Positions 10,301 through 14,969 of a stretch of DNA of 64,000 bases are shown one piece after another. Source of the DNA: Streptomyces typhae (lineage in GTDB: Bacteria; Actinomycetota; Actinomycetes; Streptomycetales; Streptomycetaceae); contig NZ_WPNZ01000005.1 of the NCBI RefSeq assembly GCF_009755605.1, forward strand, positions 390,477 through 454,476. The letters are read 5' to 3'. Below the pieces are notes generated by a model. It saw nothing but the letters and a program-made list of their open reading frames with translations. It ran no database searches and had not been told where the DNA came from. The translations under genes and the position numbers were made by a program. Position 1 is the first letter of the stretch. The number at the start of each line of letters is the position of its first letter.

Positions 10301-10793
10301 GCCCGTCTATGTGTCCGCGCTCCGCGCCGATCCGGCCGTAGTCGTCGTGCATGAGGCCCACGAACGAGCCCACTCCGGTGCCGCCGACGGCTTCGGGCGG
10401 CATGCCCGCGTCGTACAGGGCGTCCAGGACGGTCTCCAGGAGCAGCCGCTGCTGCGGGTCCATGCTCTCCGCTTCGCGGGGCGAGATGCGGAAGGAGGCA
10501 CTGTCGAAGCGGGTCACGTCTTCCAGATAGCCCGCTCGCCGGTCGCCGTGTCGGCCCGGCGGTGGCGTGCCGACCCCGGAGTACCCCGCGCACCACAGGT
10601 CCCAGAACTCGCCGATGCTCGCGGCACCGGGCAGTTGTGCGGCCATGCCGACGATGGCGATCGGCTCATCGGCTTTCCCGGACGGTTGTCGCTCCGTCCT
10701 GGCGCGGATGCGCGCGGCGAGGCGCGCCCGCTGCTCGGTGGTGAGATGGGGGAGTTTCTCCGCGGTCAGGGGGGTCAGCTGCTCTGCGCTCAT
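1305..10793 (-). CDS. Bimodular type I polyketide synthase, KS-KR-ACP-KS-AT-DH-KR-ACP
   Basis: 3162 aa. The ATG at 10793 lies 5 nt after the previous stop and follows a GAGGAGAA ribosome site; the frame stays open further upstream only as a shadow. An N-terminal charged helix (about 1-30) looks like a docking segment. Order: KS1 (33-450, TACSSS Cys196, HGTGT, NIGH); no AT; KR1 (about 810-990, GGGGALG, Ser-Tyr-Asn set, LDD motif = B-type); ACP1 (about 1142, GLDSS); KS2 (1231-1650, Cys1400); AT (1756-2100, GHSVGE, HAFHS, typical of malonyl-CoA); DH (2138-2500, HQVYDRVVVPG, with Asp where the usual HxxxGxxxxP has Gly, and LLDSLLQ); KR2 (about 2784, also LDD); ACP2 (about 3111, GVDSL). There is no ER or TE. 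Module 1 has no AT of its own, so malonyl must come from AT2 or from a separate enzyme. Linkers carry expanded short repeats. Confidence 0.95.
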   Translation of the reverse strand: MSAEQLTPLTAEKLPHLTTEQRARLAARIRARTERQPSGKADEPIAIVGMAAQLPGAASIGEFWDLWCAGYSGVGTPPPGRHGDRRAGYLEDVTRFDSASFRISPREAESMDPQQRLLLETVLDALYDAGMPPEAVGGTGVGSFVGLMHDDYGRIGAERGHIDGRYVTGNNSSLAAGRLAYVFDLRGPAVTVNTACSSSLVAVHLARQSLLLEECDVALAGGGNLLLHPDSTLMYEQAGALSPGGECRTFDASADGYVRGEGVGVVVLKRLSDALAANDTIHALIRATAINQDGRSVGLTAPSARAQQQLLAATLARSGLSADDIGYHQAHGTGTALGDPLEVSALMHAVTGRRSARQHLAVTSIKTNIGHLEAAAGIAGLIATTLTVREGLIPPHRNLTHPNPATDWDNAHITIPTTPTPWITTHTPRRATLSSFGISGTNAHTIIEQAPSPERAPKPSVPRPPRGPRERYWWPEHSQGSKSSQVSQNSEGSEGSEGSKGSGGTAQAFSGAEQTSSPVARAPRSYFPHWRPLAHPARVPARGHWLLLDDSRGTADVLRERLARDGVRVTVVGHPDGGDPWPLAEVRDALAAKDVDEVVCLADEALPQRTDALPQPTSECDGDAVLSQVTRLTTAVLDVTRALARSLPAARLTLVTRGGQATEPGQLVVPQQSAVWGIGRVISSEHPEVRCRRIDLDPTGDAGNDEGPAAMHEGDRLVDDIAASSSDGPRGRGAEDDTALRAGTRYGLRLSDEAPDAVNDTVKRTGTRHAEKSEHAERSEHAERSEHAEHSRHAEYPVHSAYSGYVPRGDGTYVVTGGGGALGLHCARWLVGHGAGRVLLVGRSPRPPEATARALAELTAGGAELSYTQADISRVDDCTRLFDELTADGAPLRGIVHAAGVLDDSLILHATREQAERVLRPKVAGGWNVHRAALKQRHTLDFVVYFSSQAVLLGTVGQSAYAAANAYLDGLALHGRAQGLPALSVAWGPWAGGGMADRAPRSAGRLWDAAGISLLAPTDATAELARLIGGDAATATCLAVDWERYRRHLGGRTPARLRTAEEPEHRSAPHAADRSVQKTAERPVRDTADQPARGTTARPVKDTTDRPAQDAAEVLDRVLRDILRLPPEASVDPGRPFMDLGLDSSLAVELRNRLMADLDVPLSSTVTFEFPTVGELAEHLRDGGDTAVRAQGAPASAGSAPEAGRQPVRAADAPVERTPSVAAPREEDEDVVAIVGMACRFPGGADGVDAYWRLLCEGRDAITDVPADRWRTEDLASGDGEPLAGSLRRGGFLTEPVDTFDAAFFGLSDHETARLDPQQRLLLETAWESLADAAIAPDGLKGSRGGVFLSLYYNDYARLAERAGSHDAHTGLGNLNSLAAGRLSYLLGLRGPSLVVDTACSSSLVAVHLARQSLLQGESDIAFAGGASLMLTPEASLSLAGMQAVAADGRCKTFDASADGFGRGEGVGVVVLKRLSDALAANDTIHALIRCTAINQDGRSAGLTAPNARAQQQLLDAALTQSGLNADDIGYHQAHGTGTALGDPLELSALTHAVTGRRSARQHLAVTSIKTNIGHLEAAAGIAGLIATTLTVREGLIPPHRNLTHPNPATDWDNAHITIPTTPTPWITTHTPRRATLSSFGISGTNAHTIIEQAPPALDRPTAVADSGGTHALLLSARSAEALRALADRYLTHLRTTRDTLPDIACTSAVGRTHLPHRLAVLAEDKEQARAALSSAVRGARHPQLVSGGRASGGTARVAFLFTGQGSQYAGMGRELYTHWPTARAALDTCARTLDPLLPHPLLSVLLDPEQRQLLDRTQYTQPALFAVQFALVRLWESWGVRPDVVIGHSVGEFAAAHTAGALGLDDALRLLARRGRLMGALPEGGAMASVFASPDTVAEALDRTGVRALSVAADNGPSHVVVSGPHPEVEKLLGHLREQGVRTVALNVSHAFHSALLDPMLDDLSAAARAVTPRTPEISLVSNLTGEIVRDGADLDGDYWARHARGTVRFREGVRHLADATHLVEIGPAPVLLQFARACLPEAPVAGWLPSLHPKHPASRQLLSSAAALHAHGVDVDWSAVHRERPRTKVSLPGYPYDRRRHWIAEAGASAAAPGNAPAPATATGDDALIGTGGPSPFTDHAAFTVEHRTTQPPLLAAHQVYDRVVVPGAVHLARALAAGERLLGPGPVTVEQAGFTRALTLAPGETRRTDTVCTPAPEAASTWNVRVASSDARDAAGRRPMDADWTLHAQCRLRAGTGPEEPGRRKPGHPVEPGHPVEPGHPAEPRHPAEPRHPAEPRHPAEPGGQGPGLGEPGRQESGPAGPDRQKPAPAVPGPRKPGPIERGAQEPGRPEEIRSRCHEVVTEDAFYERFSRHALTYGPDFRWIAEVRRGPGESLARIRADGPHDHLADYRCHPGLLDSLLQLLVFALPQAFAAAPDGRATVPVAVERVTSYGVPGGTMWAHAVAHEDAEDDPHTGRGDVVLWRDGVGPVLRLEGVVLRPAPRATLLGEGHAPFLAERPSSGLSPTGSPPLGTYQLGFRALDEAARELSPRTWLLVGGEPHVAGRLAGELRERGHTCLTRPALPESLPAGPVEVVCLDAVSSNSASVSEIPNTVASAAQAGLHTALRAAVGACRRLLADGATGARRLTFVTRRAVARRDGDTVDPRGASLWGYARVVAQEHRDLGARRLDIGDIEGDLGALAAELVADRADDEVVIRDGRATATRIDTVEDALDTPEHRSPDLQDLQGLQDLQGLSGLQGLSGFQDPPDVPDVPDIPVKAAGTYLVTGASGALGRLTVHLLLARGAGRVALVSRGGANATPPGPAEADDRVRGYSCDVADPAQVDALMARLRTEGPPLRGIVHAAGVLDDAPVTHLTWERCAKVLAAKADGAWNLHLATRADPLEFFVCFSSLAALLGTAGQGNYAAANGFLDGLAQLRRSQGLPATSVGWGPWNVGMAGRLHGPAQERLRRTGLLPQHAHESLAAAARLITGGPAAGAVARVDWHAATGTLHLPHARDLASAPTAPSPSPPPPPPPISASASASASASAKADTDTDAEAARASSGTNPASMHDVLLQHLTDLLGTSAVPDARDGTQGDLALSDLGVDSLLGTELRGRLSAALGVPLPVTLIYDHPTLRRLTDYLCRASAKGTNDGTQP
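5829..6144 (-). repeat. Near-identical KS segment, copy 1 (in KS2)
   Basis: This stretch encodes the C-terminal third of KS2 (NIGHLEAAAGIAGLI to NAHTIIEQAP). It matches 9441-9756 in KS1 at a constant offset of 3612 bases with only about half a dozen differences, most silent. Codon choice here (for example GAA CAA GCA CCA for EQAP) differs from the G/C-ending choice of the flanks. A shorter second block around 6336-6395 matches 9948-10007 in the same way. Confidence 0.9.
9441..9756 (-). repeat. Near-identical KS segment, copy 2 (in KS1)
   Basis: This is the partner of 5829-6144. KS1 and KS2 differ clearly in their N-terminal halves but are almost identical at DNA level here, which points to gene conversion or a recent shared donor rather than common descent of the whole modules. 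Confidence 0.9.
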
Positions 10794-10798
10794 GGGTA

Positions 10799-13342
10799 TC
10801 AGACGTTCTCCTCGTCGGCCTGGGCGGCCAACAACGTGGTGAGTTCGGTGTCGAGGAGGCGGGCTGCCTCGTGCAGACCGAAGCGCTCGGTGAGCGAGCC
10901 GAGGACCGCGTCGAGGTCGTCGCCTCCCTGCTCCGGGCCCGGCGCGCCGCGCCGTAGGTCGCGGATGTGGTGACAGAGGGCGTCGATCGTGGGGTGCTCG
11001 TAGATCAGCGTGGGGGCCAGGTCGAGGCCGAGGCTGTCCATGAGGGCGTGCCGCAGCTCCAGTCCGGTCAGGGATCCGATGCCCGCGTCGGACAGAGGCA
11101 GGGAGGCATCGGGCACGTACCCGAGAACGCGTTCGACAGCGCCGGCGACGTGGCTCCGCACATCCTGGACCTCCTGGACCTCCTGGACCTCCTGGACCTC
11201 CTGGACCGCTTGGACCTCCTGGACCGCGTAGACCGTCTGAACGGCCTGGACGGCGTCCTTCGGATCGGCATGGGAGCGCACGGCGTCGCACCGGTCGGCC
11301 GTGCCAGCCGCGGTACTCGTGGCCGTCGCGGCAGTCGTGGCCGGTGTGACAGCAGCCAGGTCGGTCGCGGCGGATGCCCAGTAGCGGCCGTGGGTCCAGG
11401 GGTGCGCGGGCAGGCGTACGGTGCGGCCGGGGCGCAGCGTGTCGCTCCAGGCGATGTCCTCCCCCGCTTCGTAGCGGCGTACGAGTCGCGCCGCGGTGCC
11501 GGTGGTGTCGGACTCTCCGACTGCGTCCGGGGATCCGGTCGGGTCCCCGGCGAGGGCGCGGTCGAGGGCTTCGAGGAGGTCCTCGTGAGTGTGGGCGAGC
11601 AGCAGCAGACGGCAGGGGTGATGGTCCCGGCGGGCCCCTGCTGTCCAGGCGATGTCCCTGAGCGAGGGCGGCACTTCGGCGGCGGTCAACAGCCGCCGAT
11701 AGTCGGCACACAGCTTGAGCAGCGCTTCCGGCGTACGGGCGGACAGCGCCACCGGCCAGGGCTCGGGGTCCCCCGGAGCGGCCATGTCCTGGGCTCCGTA
11801 GGCACCGCGACTCGTTCCGCCGCGACCCGTTCCCTCGTGATCGACTCTGTCCGGGGCTGTTCCGTCCGGGGCTGTTCCGTCCAGGGTCGTTCCGTCCGGG
11901 TCCGTTCCGCCCGGATCCGCGGCGGCGTACGGGCCCACGGGCGGCGCCAGCACGACGTGCCCGTTGGCGCCCATGAGCCCGAACGAGCTCACCCCCGCGT
12001 AGCCGACGACGCCCTCGCCCACGGGCCAGGGTGCGTGGCCTTCGGACAGCGCGAGGCCCTCGCTCTGCGCGTGCGGTGCGGGCGGGTGGCTGTGGAGGGT
12101 GGGGACGAGCTGCCGGTGCTCGATCATCAGGGCCACTTTGACCAGGCCGAGCAGACCGGCCGCCGCCTCGGTGTGCCCGACGTTGGTCTTCACCGAGCCG
12201 ACGAGGAGGGGGGTGCCGCGGCGGGGGAGCGCGGCGAGGCCGGTCAGCTCCACCCGGTCCCCCACGGGTGTCCCCGTGCCGTGCGCCTCGACGTAGGTCA
12301 GCTCGTCGGCGGTGATGCCCGCGTCGGCACAGGCACGGTGGACGACGGCTTGTTGCGCGTGGTGGCTGGGGGCGAGGAAGTCGCCGCTGCGGGACGCGTC
12401 GTGGTTGAGCGCGCTGCCCGCGACGACGGCGTAGATCCGGTCGCCTGCCGCACGGGCGTCCGCCAGCCGCTTCAGGGCGACGACGACCACCGCCTCCGAG
12501 CGGGCGAAACCGTCGGCTGCCGCCGAGCCGAACTTGCAACGGCCGTCGGCGGCCAGCATCCCCGCGGCGCCGAACGCGGCCCCGGTCTCCTCGGCCAGAA
12601 CGAGGTTGGCCGCCCCGGCCAGGGCCAGGTCGCACTCGCCGCTCCGCAGCCCGTGCAGCGCGAGATGCAGCGCGGTCAGGCCGGAGGACCGGTCGGTGTC
12701 CAGGACGACGCTTGGCCCGCAGCGCCGGAGATGATGACTGAGCCGCGCGGCGGCGGACGCACGGGCGCCACCGACGACCGTGAGCAGGTCGGGGCGCGCG
12801 GCGGGGTGTCCGAGGGCTGCGTAGTCGTTGCTGCTGGTGGCGATGTAGACGCCGGTGGTGTGCTCTTCGGGCGACACGGGCGACACGGGCGACACGGGCG
12901 ACACGGGCGGCATGGACGGCCCGTACGACGCAGACGGCCCGGACGGCCCGGACGGCCCGGACGGCCCGGACGACACGGACGGCCCGGACAACACAGACGG
13001 CCCCGACGGCGCAGACGCCGCGGGAGTCAGGTGCAGCCCGCCGTCCTGCAGCGCCTCGCAGGCGACTTCGAGCAGCAGCCGGTGCTGCGGGTCCATGGTC
13101 GTGGCCTCGCGCGGTGCGATGCCGAAGAACTGGGCGTCGAACGCGTCGATGTCCCCGATGAGCCGGTCGCGGGGGTCGAGGTGTCCCGGCGACGGTCGGT
13201 CGGTCAGTCGGTGGTGCGGTATCTCCTGGCCTCCGGCGAGCAGCCGCCACAGGGCCGCGGGCCCTTGGACGCCGCCGGGAAGGCGGCATCCGATGCCCAC
13301 GAGTGCGACAGCCGTGTCACCGTCAGCGGTGGCCGAACGCAA
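10799..13342 (-). CDS. Ketosynthase-like protein with dead active site, fused to ACP (probable PKS loading protein)
   Basis: 847 aa from a TTG at 13342 preceded by GGGAGG; it overlaps the end of the flavin monooxygenase gene by 20 nt. KS fold: VALVGIGCRLPGG at residue 12, VEAHGTGTPVGD and KTNVGHTEAAAG conserved. The nucleophile motif reads LDTDRSSGLTALH instead of TACSSS, placing Arg218 where the catalytic Cys should be. A Ser/Gly/Pro-rich insert of about 50 residues sits inside the KS near residues 105-155. After the KS comes a normal KS-AT linker (PSLRDIAWTAGARRDHHP) that runs straight into a post-AT type segment (RLPAHPWTHGRYW), with no AT body. An ACP follows (DAGIGSLTGLELR, Ser present) and a C-terminal helical tail that may dock to the next PKS. 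It cannot condense, so a starter-loading or carrier role is inferred. Confidence 0.85.
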   Translation of the reverse strand: MRSATADGDTAVALVGIGCRLPGGVQGPAALWRLLAGGQEIPHHRLTDRPSPGHLDPRDRLIGDIDAFDAQFFGIAPREATTMDPQHRLLLEVACEALQDGGLHLTPAASAPSGPSVLSGPSVSSGPSGPSGPSGPSASYGPSMPPVSPVSPVSPVSPEEHTTGVYIATSSNDYAALGHPAARPDLLTVVGGARASAAARLSHHLRRCGPSVVLDTDRSSGLTALHLALHGLRSGECDLALAGAANLVLAEETGAAFGAAGMLAADGRCKFGSAAADGFARSEAVVVVALKRLADARAAGDRIYAVVAGSALNHDASRSGDFLAPSHHAQQAVVHRACADAGITADELTYVEAHGTGTPVGDRVELTGLAALPRRGTPLLVGSVKTNVGHTEAAAGLLGLVKVALMIEHRQLVPTLHSHPPAPHAQSEGLALSEGHAPWPVGEGVVGYAGVSSFGLMGANGHVVLAPPVGPYAAADPGGTDPDGTTLDGTAPDGTAPDRVDHEGTGRGGTSRGAYGAQDMAAPGDPEPWPVALSARTPEALLKLCADYRRLLTAAEVPPSLRDIAWTAGARRDHHPCRLLLLAHTHEDLLEALDRALAGDPTGSPDAVGESDTTGTAARLVRRYEAGEDIAWSDTLRPGRTVRLPAHPWTHGRYWASAATDLAAVTPATTAATATSTAAGTADRCDAVRSHADPKDAVQAVQTVYAVQEVQAVQEVQEVQEVQEVQDVRSHVAGAVERVLGYVPDASLPLSDAGIGSLTGLELRHALMDSLGLDLAPTLIYEHPTIDALCHHIRDLRRGAPGPEQGGDDLDAVLGSLTERFGLHEAARLLDTELTTLLAAQADEENV

Positions 13343-14576
13343 TGATCCTCCCGATGTTGCTCGCGTCGAAGGCTTCGGCGGGGACGGTCTCCGGCCCGGC
13401 GAGATTGCCGAGCAGCGGGCCGGACAAGCGCACGTCCCGCTGTGCCGTCCGATTCCAGGAGCGGCGCCTGCGGCGTCCTTCGTCGCTGAATGTGCAGCGG
13501 AGTTCGGTGGCGATGTGCGCGCTGATGCGGAGCCTCCTCATGCGTTCCGAACGCTCCGCGTGATAGGGGTGGAAAATGTCCGGGGGCCAATTTCTGTCCG
13601 CCGTCAATGCCTCGGCGACCGAGCGGGCGTCCCTGAGGGCGATGGAAAGTCCTTGGCCGATGAGAGGGTCGCTCCATCCGGCCGCGTCACCTATGAGGAC
13701 GAGTCCCGGAATGTTGACCCCTGTACCAATCCAGGAGTCATTCATGGGGAGAACGGCGCAGGGCCCTTTCGGGATCGCGCTCAGCGGGTCGCATCCGGCG
13801 GGGAGCGGCAGTTCCTTGAGCAATCCCAGATAGCGCTGTACCGCGTCGGGTCCACGGAGCTGGTTTCCGCGGGCCGCGGCCCAGAAGACGTAGGTGCGGA
13901 CGAGTCCGGAGCGCCGGGGGAAGGCGAGGTAGTGGGCGTCGCCCTCGGTCGCGGCGGCGTTCTCCCCGGTGGGCCAGGGCAGTCCGCCGAGCAGCAGTCC
14001 GGCGCAGTAGGTGCGCGGTGTGGAGGTGGTCAGGGAGATGCCGGCCTGGCGGCGGGTCGTGGAGTGCCTGCCGTCGGCGCCGACGATCATCCGGCTCCGC
14101 ACTTGGTGCCGCTCACCGGCTGCCTCGTAGGTGACCGCACCCGGCTCACCTGGATGAACGCGGATGTTCTGGGCTTCGCGGACGAGGTGCGCGCCGGAGG
14201 CGGCCGCGTGCTCCAGGAGGGCCGTCGAGGCGTCGGGGTGGCCGACGTTCAGGGGGCCGGGGATGCCAGGGATCGCGGTGGAGAGGTCGATGCCGGTGTC
14301 CCCGGCCTGGGCGTAGGACACGCCGTCGCCGCAGGCCACCATCGCGCCGGCGTAGCTTCCTCCGGCCCGCAGCAGCGTCTCTTCCAGGCCCAGTCGCCGG
14401 GCTTCGGCCACGCCCCAGGGCATGAGTGTCTCGCCTCGTACACGATCCCGGAAAAGCAGGGATTTTTCGAGGACGAGAACGTCGAGACCGTGGGCGGCGA
14501 GTTTGCCGGCCAGAGCGCTTCCCGCTATTCCTCCGCCGACGACAGTGACGTCGACGGCGGGCTGCGCGCGCGGCAT
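13323..14576 (-). CDS. FAD-dependent monooxygenase (PHBH fold)
   Basis: About 417 aa. Rossmann motif VVGGGIAGSALAGKLAAHG at the N-terminus, DGRHSTTRR in the middle (the GD/DG motif region) and LVLIGDAAGWSDPLIGQGL near residue 300, the three FAD/NADPH signatures of group A flavin monooxygenases and geranylgeranyl-reductase-like oxidoreductases. No tryptophan-halogenase WxWxIP motif is seen, so I do not call it a halogenase. The ATG at 14576 overlaps the stop of a 35-codon leader ORF (TGATG); a GTG one codon upstream is possible. The 3' end overlaps the KS-like gene. It is the first enzyme gene of the PKS operon and probably hydroxylates or epoxidises a polyketide or starter. Confidence 0.85.
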   Translation of the reverse strand: MPRAQPAVDVTVVGGGIAGSALAGKLAAHGLDVLVLEKSLLFRDRVRGETLMPWGVAEARRLGLEETLLRAGGSYAGAMVACGDGVSYAQAGDTGIDLSTAIPGIPGPLNVGHPDASTALLEHAAASGAHLVREAQNIRVHPGEPGAVTYEAAGERHQVRSRMIVGADGRHSTTRRQAGISLTTSTPRTYCAGLLLGGLPWPTGENAAATEGDAHYLAFPRRSGLVRTYVFWAAARGNQLRGPDAVQRYLGLLKELPLPAGCDPLSAIPKGPCAVLPMNDSWIGTGVNIPGLVLIGDAAGWSDPLIGQGLSIALRDARSVAEALTADRNWPPDIFHPYHAERSERMRRLRISAHIATELRCTFSDEGRRRRRSWNRTAQRDVRLSGPLLGNLAGPETVPAEAFDASNIGRIIAFGHR

Positions 14577-14683
14577 CACGAAACGGTCGGGTCTGTTCCG
14601 CCTGTGTCGGATCCGTGGAATCTGTGGCGACGCGCGATCAAGGGCGTAAATGAGGGCGCGAAGAGGTCAGAGAAGCCTTTCAT
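14576..14683 (-). CDS. 35-aa leader ORF coupled to the monooxygenase gene
   Basis: The ATG at 14683 follows GGGGGA with a 5-nt spacer, a much better ribosome site than any before the monooxygenase. The peptide begins MKGFSDLFAP and ends DPTVS. Its TGA overlaps the ATG of the next gene as TGATG, the classic layout of translational coupling. It has no hydrophobic signal and no family I recognise. It may be a small functional protein or only a device for delivering ribosomes to the first gene. Confidence 0.6.
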   Translation of the reverse strand: MKGFSDLFAPSFTPLIARRHRFHGSDTGGTDPTVS

Positions 14684-14740
14684 GGTATCCCCCGTAAAAA
14701 ATACGTCGGTGCGCAGATTGACCTGTCACCCGTATATCTC

Positions 14741-14770
14741 AAGCTACGATCCGGCTCTACCGAGTGTCAA
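14741..14770 (-). promoter_or_regulatory. Putative vegetative-type promoter of the PKS operon
   Basis: On the minus strand TTGACA (14770-14765) is followed after 18 nt by TAGCTT (14746-14741), close to HrdB-type consensus. It lies 58 nt upstream of the leader ORF in an unusually AT-rich patch. Confidence 0.55.
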
Positions 14771-14807
14771 TCAATTTCTGAAACAATCTTGAATATGTTG
14801 CCCCTGT

Positions 14808-14824
14808 GGCGTGTGTGACACGCC
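14808..14824. promoter_or_regulatory. Perfect inverted repeat in the PKS upstream region
   Basis: GGCGTGT-GTG-ACACGCC is a perfect 7-bp inverted repeat about 40 nt upstream of the putative -35 and downstream of the multicopper oxidase stop. It could be an operator for the PKS operon or a weak terminator. It has no T-run. Confidence 0.4.
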
Positions 14825-14969
14825 TGGTATGCAATAGATAAAAGCGGAATCCTGGCACGTGTCGACATCGGCCGCCCCTTCCCGGAACAGTCACCTTGGG
14901 CGTCATTCCGAGAAGGGGCGGGAAGGGGCGAGAAGGGGCGGGATGGGGAGGGAAGGGGCGCGTAGGGAA

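Noticed and set aside
10794..13289. Upstream 830-codon extension of the large PKS frame
   Set aside because: It is Arg/Pro-rich noise in the shadow of the KS-like gene; the true start at 10793 has a ribosome site and a docking-like helix.
13323..14576. Flavin-dependent halogenase
   Set aside because: Halogenase WxWxIP motif is missing; the GD/DG monooxygenase signatures fit better.
14808..14824. Definite rho-independent terminator
   Set aside because: The stem is only 7 bp with no U-run; an operator is equally likely, so it was listed only as an inverted repeat.
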